This document shows positions 1 through 6,006 of a stretch of 10,229 nucleotides of DNA, piece after piece. The stretch spans positions 3,996 through 14,224 of the forward strand of contig DDPM01000113.1 in NCBI GenBank assembly GCA_002342165.1, given 5' to 3'. The number at the start of each line of letters is the position of its first letter. Within the stretch, counting starts at the first letter, position 1. The notes below the pieces were generated by a model. That model was not told the origin of the DNA. It saw only the letters and a list, made by a program, of their open reading frames with translations, and did no database searches. The stretch comes from Hylemonella sp. UBA2468 (lineage in GTDB: Bacteria; Pseudomonadota; Gammaproteobacteria; Burkholderiales; Burkholderiaceae_C). Made by a program: the position numbers and the translations under genes.

Positions 1-650
1 ATGTTGGAGAACTCTTCCATGAAGGTCTCGAGCTTGATGGCCACGCGGTCGATGTCTCGCGCGAAGCGGTTGTAGGCCACCACTGCGGGGATCGCGGCGA
101 ACAGGCCGATGGCCGTGGCCACCAGCGCCTCGGCAATGCCCGGTGCCACGGTGGCCAGCGTGACCTGCTGCAGCGATGCGAGCCCGGTGAACGCATGCAT
201 GATGCCCCACACCGTGCCAAACAAACCCACGTAGGGTGATACCGACCCTACCGTGGCTAAAAACGACAAATTGGATTCCACCGAGTCCATTTCTCTTTGA
301 AAGCTTGCGCGCATGGCGCGACGGGCGCCGTCGAGCAGGCTAGGCGCGTCTGTAATACGGCGTTCGCGCAGTTTTTGCACCTCGCGCATGCCGCTGGCAA
401 AAATGCGCTCCATGGGTCCAGCAGACCTGGAGTTTTGAGTGGCAGCGGCAAACAGCTCGTTGAGGTTTTTACCGGACCAAAAGTCGCGCTCAAAGTCTTC
501 GTTGAGGCTCTTCACGCGCTTGAGCGAAAACAATTTTCTGAAAATGGCCGCCCAGCTGGACACCGACATCAGCAACAAAATAGCCATCACCAACTGCACA
601 ACCCAGCTGGCGTGCAGCACCATATTCAAAATGGACAAGTCTTGGTTCAT
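1..650 (-). CDS. tolQ: TolQ, proton-channel subunit of the Tol-Pal system (3' end outside window)
   Basis: TolQ is an inner-membrane protein of the MotA/TolQ/ExbB family. With TolR it uses the proton motive force to energise TolA and Pal during outer-membrane constriction at division. The frame starts at ATG 650 (MNQDLSILNMVLHASWVV) and is open for 216 codons to base 1, so only about the last 10–20 residues should be missing. I see an N-terminal membrane segment (about residues 10–34), a long cytoplasmic stretch, and the family's conserved pair of helices: GSVSPYVGLFGTVWGIMHAF, then a Pro-Gly-Ile-Ala-Glu-Ala-Leu turn leading into a hydrophobic segment. The start has a GGAAA ribosome site six bases upstream (657–661). 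It begins 36 bases after the aminotransferase gene. In many relatives a ybgC thioesterase gene precedes tolQ; none lies here. ExbB is the main alternative, but the N-terminus and neighbourhood fit TolQ better. Confidence 0.87.
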   Translation of the reverse strand, partial: MNQDLSILNMVLHASWVVQLVMAILLLMSVSSWAAIFRKLFSLKRVKSLNEDFERDFWSGKNLNELFAAATQNSRSAGPMERIFASGMREVQKLRERRITDAPSLLDGARRAMRASFQREMDSVESNLSFLATVGSVSPYVGLFGTVWGIMHAFTGLASLQQVTLATVAPGIAEALVATAIGLFAAIPAVVAYNRFARDIDRVAIKLETFMEEFSN

Positions 651-686
651 AAAACGTTTCCGTAAGTCAAGAAAATCAACAGTCAA

Positions 687-1874
687 TCAACTCAATACCG
701 CCTGGAGCCGACGCACGGCTTCATGCAATTCGGGCAGCGCGGTGGCTGTAGAAAACCGAATGTAGTTCATGGTTTGCGCCTGGCCAAAATCTCGACCCGG
801 CGACACAGCTACATGGGCTTGGCGCATCAGGGCATAGGCCAAATCCCAGCTGTTGGCCACCCCCAGCCGCTCGCAGGCTTGGGTGCATTCGGCCCAAGCA
901 TAAAAAGCACCATCGGGCATGACGGGCACGGTCAGCCCCAGTTGGTTCAGGGCTGGTATAAAAAAGTCGCGTCGCTCTTTAAAAGACTGTCGCCGCGCTT
1001 CGTAAATGGCCAAGCTCTCAGGCTCAAAACACGCCAGCGCCGCATGCTGGGCCACGGTACTGGGGCAGATGTACAGGTTTTGCGCCAACCGCTCCACCAC
1101 GTCGACTAGCTTGGGCGACACCACCAACCAGCCTAGCCGCCAACCGGTCATGTTGAAGTACTTGGAAAAACTGTTGATGCTGATGACGTCTTCCCCCAGT
1201 TGTAAGGCAGATTGCCCGTACAAAGGGTCGTAGCTCAGGCCCACATAAATTTCATCCACCATGGTGATGCCGCCTTTAGCGGACACATGATCATGGATCT
1301 TGCGCAGTTCAGCCGCGGCAATAGAGGTGCCTGTAGGGTTGGAGGGCGATGCCAGCAGTACCCCGCGGGTGTTGGGTCCCCAATGCTCTCGCACCTTTGC
1401 GACCGAGAGCTGAAACCGATCTTGCGCGTTGGTGGGAATCAGCACCGCACGCCCGTCCGCAGCGGCCACAAAGTGCCGGTTGCATGGGTAACTGGGGTCG
1501 GGCATGAGGATTTCGTCGCCGGACTCCACCAGCGCCAGGCAAGCCAGTTGCAAAGCCCCAGATGCACCAGAAGTCAGCACGATGCGGTCAGCAGACACCT
1601 CAAGCCCAAAGCGTTGCTTGTACCAATGGCTGATGCGCTCGCGCAAGGCCGGCAAGCCGGTGGCGGGCGTGTACTGGGTGCGCCCTTGGGCAATGGCTTG
1701 GTAAGCTGCCTCTTGAACCAGCGGTGGCGCCGTAAAGTCAGGTTCCCCAATGTTTAAAAACAGCATGGGTTTGGCGCTGTGGGCCACCTGTTGCGCCAAT
1801 TCGGAGGCAGCCTTGGCCATTTCCATCACATAAAACGGCTCAATGCGCTGGGCTCGTTGCGTGATGCGGGTCAT
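687..1874 (-). CDS. PLP-dependent aminotransferase, class I/II (AspC-like fold)
   Basis: This is a cytoplasmic fold-type I aminotransferase of 395 residues, the usual length. Visible motifs are the substrate loop NIGEPDF (41–47), the cofactor-phosphate turn TSGASGA (101–107), SPSNPTG with the ring-stacking Asn (177–183), VDEIY with Asp207 that pairs with the pyridine nitrogen, and [15 protein letters not shown] with Schiff-base Lys238 and phosphate-binding Arg246. A C-terminal YIRFS carries Arg373, the expected carboxylate binder. These show a catalytically complete enzyme. The amino-acid substrate cannot be read from sequence; aspartate, alanine/valine or aromatic donors are all possible. 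ATG 1874 overlaps the nusB stop by four bases (ATGA), so the two are very probably translationally coupled. Confidence is high for the family and low for any specific substrate. Confidence 0.9.
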   Translation of the reverse strand: MTRITQRAQRIEPFYVMEMAKAASELAQQVAHSAKPMLFLNIGEPDFTAPPLVQEAAYQAIAQGRTQYTPATGLPALRERISHWYKQRFGLEVSADRIVLTSGASGALQLACLALVESGDEILMPDPSYPCNRHFVAAADGRAVLIPTNAQDRFQLSVAKVREHWGPNTRGVLLASPSNPTGTSIAAAELRKIHDHVSAKGGITMVDEIYVGLSYDPLYGQSALQLGEDVISINSFSKYFNMTGWRLGWLVVSPKLVDVVERLAQNLYICPSTVAQHAALACFEPESLAIYEARRQSFKERRDFFIPALNQLGLTVPVMPDGAFYAWAECTQACERLGVANSWDLAYALMRQAHVAVSPGRDFGQAQTMNYIRFSTATALPELHEAVRRLQAVLS

Positions 1875-2404
1875 ACCTCTCGCCGACTGCGGTCTTGTTC
1901 TATTTCTGGGCCCCGCAAAGTGGGGGCCAAACCGTTGAGCACGCCGTTGACGTACTTGTGGCCGTCGGTACCTCCAAAAGACTTGGCCAGTTCAATGTAT
2001 TCATTGAGCACCACGCGCCAAGGCACATCGAGGCAGTATTTGAATTCGTAAGCGCCCATCCACATCACCGCATGTTCTATGGGCGAAATTTCGGTCCATT
2101 TTCGGTCGAGCAGGGGGGTAATGAGCGCGTCCAGCTCTTGCTCCTGGTCCACGCAGCCATGCAACAGGGCGTCGTAGTGGGCAGCATCGGCCTTGTTGAA
2201 GCCGCTTAAATCGCGAGTGAATTCGTCAATGGCCTGAACCTGTTGCTTTCCTACCAGGTGTTGGTACAAGCCCTGGAGGGCAAATTCCCGGGCCCGCCCG
2301 CGTGCGGGTTTGGACGAGCTCTTCACGGCGGAGCGGGGACGCGCAGGTTGCGAAAGTTCAGGTCGTTCTGAAAGGTCTGGCGTGTCTGTAGGGTCTGGCG
2401 ACAT
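1871..2404 (-). CDS. nusB: Transcription antitermination factor NusB
   Basis: NusB binds boxA RNA together with NusE (S10) in rRNA antitermination complexes. The 177-residue protein shows the all-helical NusB fold from about residue 34: an Arg-rich first helix ([16 protein letters not shown]), a central region ending [22 protein letters not shown], and the conserved [27 protein letters not shown] segment. An N-terminal extension of about 33 residues, rich in Pro, Ser and Asp then Lys/Arg, precedes the fold and is probably disordered; similar extensions occur in other Burkholderiales. ATG 2404 was chosen because no later Met precedes the first helix, although the ribosome site is weak. The gene lies 52 bases after ribH, the common ribH–nusB pairing, and overlaps the aminotransferase start by ATGA. 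Confidence 0.95.
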   Translation of the reverse strand: MSPDPTDTPDLSERPELSQPARPRSAVKSSSKPARGRAREFALQGLYQHLVGKQQVQAIDEFTRDLSGFNKADAAHYDALLHGCVDQEQELDALITPLLDRKWTEISPIEHAVMWMGAYEFKYCLDVPWRVVLNEYIELAKSFGGTDGHKYVNGVLNGLAPTLRGPEIEQDRSRREV

Positions 2405-2456
2405 GGGTAATGAGGTGTCCGGGTGAAATCTGGCTATTAGGATCTGGCAATTTAAT

Positions 2457-2936
2457 TTAGCGGTCCAGTTCGCTCAAAAGGTTGGCCATCTCCACGGCTG
2501 CACGGGCGGCCTCCAGGCCTTTTTCGGTTTGGCGGGCTTCGGCTTGGGCCATGTTTTCGGTGGTGAGAATGGCGTTTGCAATGGGCAGCTGGTAGTCCAG
2601 TGCCACGCGGGTCACGCCAGCGGCGGATTCTTGCGCCACCAGCTCAAAATGAAAGGTTTCGCCGCGAATCACGCAGCCTAGGGCAATCAAGGCGTCGTAG
2701 CGGTTGCTCTCCGCCATGGCCTGCAAGGCCACGGGTATTTCCAGCGCGCCAGGCACGCTGACCAGCTCCATGTGTTTTTCGGTCACACCCAAAGCCAGCA
2801 ACTCTTGGCGGCACGCTTGGGCCAAAGCTTCTGTCACTGAAGTATTAAAGCGTGCCTGAACGATGCCCACACGCAACTCCGAGCCGTCTAGCTTGCGGTC
2901 CGATGCATTCAATTCGCCTTTTTGAGCGCCAAACAT
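2457..2936 (-). CDS. ribH: 6,7-dimethyl-8-ribityllumazine synthase (RibH)
   Basis: RibH condenses 5-amino-6-ribitylaminouracil with 3,4-dihydroxy-2-butanone 4-phosphate to give lumazine, the substrate of riboflavin synthase. The 159-residue length is typical. Key parts are visible: ARFN with the ring-stacking Phe30 and Asn31, SVPGALEIP (60–68), [12 protein letters not shown] with catalytic His96, and [13 protein letters not shown] (124–136), whose Arg is a phosphate ligand in the family. The start ATG 2936 is supported by a good AAAGGA ribosome site nine bases upstream (2946–2951), one of the clearest in the window. It follows the RibX stop by 56 bases, a gap that contains a CA-rich direct repeat. 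RibH supplies the step between the RibD and RibB products and RibE. Confidence 0.97.
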   Translation of the reverse strand: MFGAQKGELNASDRKLDGSELRVGIVQARFNTSVTEALAQACRQELLALGVTEKHMELVSVPGALEIPVALQAMAESNRYDALIALGCVIRGETFHFELVAQESAAGVTRVALDYQLPIANAILTTENMAQAEARQTEKGLEAARAAVEMANLLSELDR

Positions 2937-2945
2937 GGAAAAGCG

Positions 2946-2951
2946 TCCTTT
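2946..2951 (-). promoter_or_regulatory. Ribosome binding site of ribH
   Basis: Reads AAAGGA on the minus strand, nine bases before ATG 2936. It is stronger than the sites of most genes here, which rely on coupling. This suggests that ribH can be translated independently of the interrupted RibB–RibX reading frame upstream. Confidence 0.6.
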
Positions 2952-2963
2952 GAAAAATTAAGG

Positions 2964-2992
2964 TTGTGGTGTGGAAAGGGTTTTGTGGTGTG
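2964..2992 (-). repeat. Two perfect CA-rich 10-bp direct repeats between ribX and ribH
   Basis: CACACCACAA occurs twice on the minus strand (2992–2983 and 2973–2964), with starts 19 bases apart. The first copy begins directly after the RibX stop codon; the second ends just upstream of the ribH ribosome site. The stretch is rich in C and A and should be unstructured as RNA. Function is unknown: a loading or small-RNA target region upstream of ribH is conceivable, but so is chance in a short low-complexity spacer. Confidence 0.6.
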
Positions 2993-3628
2993 TCAAGTGG
3001 CCTTTAGTCCATTTTGGGCCACATGCTCCACCACTTCCAGTCCGTAGCCTGCCATGCTAGGCAGGCGGCGCGGACTACCCAAGAGCCGCATGCGATGCAC
3101 GCCGCAAGTGCGCAAAATTTGGGCGCCTATGCCGTAGCTGCGCAAATCCATGCGACCGCGCTCAGGGGCATGGCTGGAGCGGGCCTTGCCTTCAAACTGG
3201 GCCAGCAACTGCTCGGCTGATTCGCCGCAGTTGAGCAGCACCACAATGCCTCGGCCTTCTTGGGCAATGCGGGCCAATGAGGCATCAAGGCTCCAAGAGT
3301 GCATGGCGCGGCCATGCTCAAGTGCGTCCAGCACCGACAGTGGTTCATGTACACGCGCCAGCACAGTGTCTTGTTCTGACCAGGTGCCACATACCAGAGC
3401 CAAATGTACGCCGCGGCTTGGCTGGTCTCGAAAAGCGCGGGCCGTAAAGCTGCCGTAGGCGGTTTTGAGCGGGCGTTGGCCAAGATCGCTGATGAGCGAC
3501 TCGGTGCGGCTGCGGTACTCAATCAAGTCGGCAATGGTGCCAATTTTGAGGTCGTGGAAGTGGGCAAACTCCATCAGGTCGGGCAGGCGGGCCATGGTGC
3601 CGTCGTCCTTCATGATTTCGCAAATCAC
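2993..3628 (-). CDS. Rest of RibB plus RibX: degenerate GTP cyclohydrolase II-like domain
   Basis: This frame begins in the last RibB helices (VICEIMKDDGTMARLPDL, then LKIGTIADLIEYRSRTESL, which closes the RibB domain near residue 43). It continues into a RibA-like fold: TAYGSFTARAF, HLALVCG, ARVHEPLSVLDAL, IAQEGRG and LRSYGIGAQILRTCG. Real RibA has [20 protein letters not shown] here, with three Zn-binding Cys, then RQEGRGIGL and LTNNPRK. These are replaced by HGRAMHSWSLDASL, NCGESAEQLL and LGSPRRLP. Zinc ligands and nucleotide-site residues are thus gone while the scaffold remains, so GTP cyclohydrolase II activity is not expected. A GTG at 3628 is the first possible start but has no ribosome site, so separate translation is doubtful unless ribosomes re-initiate after the TGA. 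It is most likely the second half of the interrupted fusion. Confidence 0.55.
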   Translation of the reverse strand: MICEIMKDDGTMARLPDLMEFAHFHDLKIGTIADLIEYRSRTESLISDLGQRPLKTAYGSFTARAFRDQPSRGVHLALVCGTWSEQDTVLARVHEPLSVLDALEHGRAMHSWSLDASLARIAQEGRGIVVLLNCGESAEQLLAQFEGKARSSHAPERGRMDLRSYGIGAQILRTCGVHRMRLLGSPRRLPSMAGYGLEVVEHVAQNGLKAT

Positions 3629-3640
3629 GGCAGAAGGCGA

Positions 3641-4117
3641 TCAGCCCGCCATTTGAGCCAGGTCGCAACCCGCTTCGGTGTGGCCAGCCCGCATCAGCAC
3701 ACCACCGTCTACCGCCTGCAGGGGAAAAATATGCCCGGGTTGCACCAAATCGCTGGCTTGGGCCTTGGGGTGCACCGCCGCAGCAACGGTACGCGCGCGA
3801 TCGGCCGCTGAAATACCGGTGGTGACGCCTTCGGCAGCCTCAATGGAAACGGTAAAAGCAGTACCCATTTTGGTGCCGTTGCGCGAGACCATGGGGGGGA
3901 GTTGCAGCCGCTCGCAATGTTCTCGGGTCAGGGTCAGGCAAATCAGTCCACGCCCGAAACGCGCCATAAAGTTGATGGCTTCGGGCGTCACGTGGTCTGC
4001 CGCAAGCACCAAGTCGCCCTCGTTTTCGCGGTCTTCTTCATCTACCAAAATCACCATGCGGCCGGCCCGCATCTCGGCCACAATGTCTTCAACTGGGGAA
4101 ATGGCTACTGCGTTCAT
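3641..4117 (-). CDS. ribB: RibB domain fragment: 3,4-dihydroxy-2-butanone 4-phosphate synthase, cut at residue 158
   Basis: RibB converts ribulose 5-phosphate to 3,4-dihydroxy-2-butanone 4-phosphate plus formate, giving the four-carbon unit used by RibH. The 158 residues start [20 protein letters not shown] and contain the acidic, metal- and substrate-binding [10 protein letters not shown] loop (26–35), [18 protein letters not shown] (101–110) and [11 protein letters not shown] with His146 and Glu148. E. coli RibB has about 217 residues and needs a further region containing the Cys-Glu pair of VICEI, which lies just past this stop. As I recall, that Glu is also in the active site. The fragment alone is therefore probably inactive. 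A C7 run (3893–3899) lies in the Leu73–Pro75 codons. An interleaved inverted repeat covers its weak ribosome site upstream. Confidence 0.7.
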   Translation of the reverse strand: MNAVAISPVEDIVAEMRAGRMVILVDEEDRENEGDLVLAADHVTPEAINFMARFGRGLICLTLTREHCERLQLPPMVSRNGTKMGTAFTVSIEAAEGVTTGISAADRARTVAAAVHPKAQASDLVQPGHIFPLQAVDGGVLMRAGHTEAGCDLAQMAG

Positions 4118-4122
4118 GTTTT

Positions 4123-4160
4123 GATTCTCGCAGATCGCCCCAAGAGAATCCCACGGGCGA
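4123..4160 (-). promoter_or_regulatory. Interleaved inverted repeats over the ribBX ribosome site (possible pseudoknot or switch)
   Basis: On the minus strand, in order: TCGCCC (4160–4155), GTGG, GATTCTC (4150–4144), TTG, GGGCGA (4140–4135), TCTGC, GAGAATC (4129–4123), then AAAAC and ATG 4117. TCGCCC pairs perfectly with GGGCGA, and GATTCTC with GAGAATC. The pairs are interleaved, so the RNA can form an H-type pseudoknot or two competing hairpins, each with a 14-base loop. The only Shine–Dalgarno-like bases (GAGA, eight bases before ATG) are in the last arm and would be hidden. The element starts one base after the aquaporin stop. It is not an FMN riboswitch, being far too short. Regulation of ribBX translation is inference. 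Confidence 0.5.
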
Positions 4161-4161
4161 A

Positions 4162-4833
4162 TCAGCTTGGAGGGCGCTTGGTGGTTAAGGCGCCGTTCAA
4201 CACCACCGCCAGCGCAGCACCTGCCAGTTCGGCCAATACAAAGCCGGGCACGCTGCTTGGTGCAATGCCTGCAAAACTGTCGCTGAACATCCTCCCAAAG
4301 GCGGCGGCGGGGTTGGCAAACGAAGTGGAAGACGTGAACCAGTAGGCTGCCCCAATGTAGGCCGCCACCATAGAAGATGCCTGGCCCGCAGGGGCGCGCA
4401 AAATCACCAACAGCAGCCCAGCAGTGGCCACCATTTCGCCCACCCACTGGCCGAGACCGGATCGAACATGGGTAGAAAACTGCCACACCGTCATGTCAAA
4501 CATCAGGTGCGCCAGCCAAGCCCCCAGCATGGCCCCCAGAAGCTGCGCCGGAATGTAAAAAGCCAGTTCAGACCAAGAAAGCTCACGCCTGAACGCCATG
4601 ACGGCGCTGACAGCCGGATTAAAGTGCGCACCGCTGATGGGCCCCAACACCTCAATCAATGTGTAAAGCCCGCATACAGTGGCAGCGGTGTTGCCCAAAA
4701 GCGCAATGGCCACGTTGCCGCCCGACAAGCGTTCGGCCATGATGCCCGAGCCGATGACGATGGTGAGCAGCAAAGCCGTACCGAGCAGCTCGGCCAGCAG
4801 TTTGCGAGCAAGTGAGACGCTGAAAAAGGGCAT
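4162..4833 (-). CDS. MIP-family aquaporin / glyceroporin, arsenic-linked type
   Basis: This is a 223-residue inner-membrane channel of the aquaporin/glycerol-facilitator family, of normal length. About six hydrophobic segments are visible (roughly 10–31, 41–62, 92–112, 131–147, 153–170 and 194–214), with two half-helices carrying the signature motifs: GAHFNPAVS (NPA 72–74) and [11 protein letters not shown] (NPA 174–176), with the filter Arg181 kept. After the second NPA, relatives usually read NPAVTIAR; here it is NPAAAFGR, a mild departure at the pore mouth. Its start shares one base with the arsC stop (TGATG), so it is coupled to an arsenate reductase. In Sinorhizobium meliloti, aquaglyceroporin AqpS acts with ArsC by letting arsenite out down its gradient, so an arsenite exit channel is the best inference here. 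Water or glycerol transport remains possible. It lies between flavin genes. Confidence 0.88.
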   Translation of the reverse strand: MPFFSVSLARKLLAELLGTALLLTIVIGSGIMAERLSGGNVAIALLGNTAATVCGLYTLIEVLGPISGAHFNPAVSAVMAFRRELSWSELAFYIPAQLLGAMLGAWLAHLMFDMTVWQFSTHVRSGLGQWVGEMVATAGLLLVILRAPAGQASSMVAAYIGAAYWFTSSTSFANPAAAFGRMFSDSFAGIAPSSVPGFVLAELAGAALAVVLNGALTTKRPPS

Positions 4834-5348
4834 CAGCTGCGGGCAATAGCGGTCAAAGCAGCTTGCAGCTCGGGCTTGCCCATACTGCCCAAAGGCAAAT
4901 GCAGCAGCTGCAGCAGCCGGTAGGCAATGGCTTGGCGGGTCAATTCAAAGGCGCGTTGCTTGTCTTCGTCACTTCCTTGGGTAAGTGAGGGGTCTGGGTA
5001 GCCCCAATGAACCTTGACGGGTTGGCCATTACCGCCAAAAAACACGGGGCAGGCCTCGGCGGCGGCGTTGTCGCACACGGTGATCACGATGCTTAATGGC
5101 GGCGCGTCTGAAGTGGTGAACACATCCCAGTTTTTGCTGCTGTAGCCCGTGGTGTCCACACCGGCTTTGTGAAGCGCTTCAAGTGCAAACGGGTTGAGGC
5201 GACCGCTAGGGGCGCTGCCAGCGCTGAAGGCTTTAACGTCTTTACCCAGTTGGCGCGCCAAATGGTTGAGCATACCCTCTGCCAAAACGCTGCGTGCGGA
5301 GTTGTGGGTGCAAAGAATCAGGATGTTGGTGGTCATAGACCGGGTCAT
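4833..5348 (-). CDS. arsC: Arsenate reductase ArsC, low-molecular-weight phosphatase fold
   Basis: A cytoplasmic protein of 171 residues with the CX5R phosphatase loop near the N-terminus (ILCTHNSARS, Cys13 to Arg19), the FSAGSAPSG strand (41–49), and the general-acid loop HWGYPDPS with Asp119. Two further Cys, at 92 (TVCDN) and 100 (EACPVF), are placed as in the thioredoxin-linked ArsC of Staphylococcus aureus, where Cys10/82/89 relay the disulfide. It should reduce arsenate to arsenite with a thioredoxin- or mycothiol/glutathione-type partner; the partner is not shown here. A protein tyrosine phosphatase role is less likely because of the Cys pair. ATG 5348 overlaps the ribE stop (TAATG). 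A second ATG at 5336 would begin MTTNILILC and is equally plausible, since neither has a good ribosome site. No arsR repressor gene or arsB/acr3 pump gene is adjacent. Confidence 0.88.
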   Translation of the reverse strand: MTRSMTTNILILCTHNSARSVLAEGMLNHLARQLGKDVKAFSAGSAPSGRLNPFALEALHKAGVDTTGYSSKNWDVFTTSDAPPLSIVITVCDNAAAEACPVFFGGNGQPVKVHWGYPDPSLTQGSDEDKQRAFELTRQAIAYRLLQLLHLPLGSMGKPELQAALTAIARS

Positions 5349-5989
5349 TAGGTCGCTGGCGCTGCTGGCATTGTGGTTTGCCCCAGCATCCGCTCCACAT
5401 ACCGGGCAATGAGGTCAATTTCAAGGTTGACCTTGGCCCCAGCAGTCAGAGCGTGGAGAGCCGTGTTTTGGTAAGTGTGCGGAATCAGGTTGATGCTGAG
5501 TTCGCAACCTTCAGGCACGTCGCGCACCAGGTTTACTGTCAGGCTCACGCCATTGACGGTGATGGAGCCTTTGTAGGCAATAAACCTCGCCAAGGCTGGC
5601 GGTGCCAGCACCAAAAGCTCCCAAGATTCGCCGCGTTGCTCCAAACTGAGCACTTGGCCCAGGCCATCCACGTGGCCGGACACAATGTGGCCACCAAGGC
5701 GGTCGTGGGCACGTAAGGCTTTTTCGAGGTTGAGGGGCGCACCTACAGACCAACCCGAGGTTTTGTCCAGGGATTCGGCGGACATCTCAATGGTGAATTC
5801 CCCATTGGCCACGCTAAAGCTGGTCACAGTCATACAGGCGCCGTTCAGGGCAATGCTGTCGCCTAGGGTGACATCAGTCAAATATTCGGTGGGGCAAGTG
5901 ATAGTGATACGAATGCCGTGTTGAGATGAGCTGCCCAATTGTTGGATCTCGGCGATGCGACCCACGGCAGTGATGATTCCAGTAAACAT
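5348..5989 (-). CDS. ribE: Riboflavin synthase, alpha subunit (RibE; RibC in E. coli naming)
   Basis: Riboflavin synthase dismutates two molecules of 6,7-dimethyl-8-ribityllumazine into riboflavin and the RibD product. The 213 residues show the family's N-terminus MFTGIITAVG and two similar lumazine-binding barrels. Barrel one runs from about 1 to 97, with GDSIALNGACMTV (43–55); barrel two runs from about 98 to 195, starting GGHIVSGHVDG, with KGSITVNGVSLTV (140–152). The barrels are joined by LEKALRAHDRLGGH. The protein ends in a Pro/Ala-rich tail after the C-terminal helix that mediates trimer formation in the family. It begins 17 bases after the ribD stop with no strong ribosome site, so coupling to ribD is likely. 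Its TAA shares a base with the arsC start, the point where two arsenic-type genes interrupt the flavin series. Confidence 0.97.
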   Translation of the reverse strand: MFTGIITAVGRIAEIQQLGSSSQHGIRITITCPTEYLTDVTLGDSIALNGACMTVTSFSVANGEFTIEMSAESLDKTSGWSVGAPLNLEKALRAHDRLGGHIVSGHVDGLGQVLSLEQRGESWELLVLAPPALARFIAYKGSITVNGVSLTVNLVRDVPEGCELSINLIPHTYQNTALHALTAGAKVNLEIDLIARYVERMLGQTTMPAAPAT

Positions 5990-6006
5990 GCCACTATTTT
6001 GGCAGG

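Larger units (their letters stand above)
2993..4117 (-). pseudogene. ribBX: RibB–RibX fusion (ribBA-like) interrupted by an in-frame TGA
   Basis: Read through one TGA (3643–3641), this locus encodes 374 residues, the normal length of RibBA-type proteins. It has an N-terminal 3,4-dihydroxy-2-butanone 4-phosphate synthase (RibB) domain and a C-terminal GTP-cyclohydrolase-II-like domain. The TGA takes the place of the Leu in the family segment AGL(T/S)P..VICEIMKDDG: the protein reads DLAQMAG, stop, SPSAVICEIMKDDG, with the same frame on both sides. It is therefore a nonsense codon, not a frameshift. The C-terminal domain lacks the Zn-binding Cys cluster and the RQEGRG-type loop of real RibA. This matches the RibBX variant I know from Proteobacteria. 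The locus may be a recent pseudogene, a sequence error, or translated by readthrough; no other defect is visible. ATG 4117 is preferred because upstream codons in this frame overlap the aquaporin gene and show no family similarity. Confidence 0.75.

Noticed and set aside
3641..3643. TGA in ribBX as a selenocysteine codon
   Set aside because: The position is a structural Leu in relatives, no Cys is expected there, and there is no long bacterial SECIS-type hairpin just downstream; only a four-base-pair stem encloses the TGA.
3628..3650. Frameshift between the RibB and RibX reading frames
   Set aside because: The stop end and the next codons are in the same frame; translation through the TGA gives continuous family sequence, so it is a nonsense codon.
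4118..4161. FMN riboswitch before ribBX
   Set aside because: The gap is 44 bases, while the FMN element needs well over 100 bases of conserved multi-helix structure; none of its conserved blocks is visible.
4118..4486. Upstream extension of the ribB reading frame to an ATG near 4486
   Set aside because: The extra residues overlap the well-supported aquaporin gene, look unlike any RibB N-terminus, and the family start (MNAVAIS...) matches ATG 4117.
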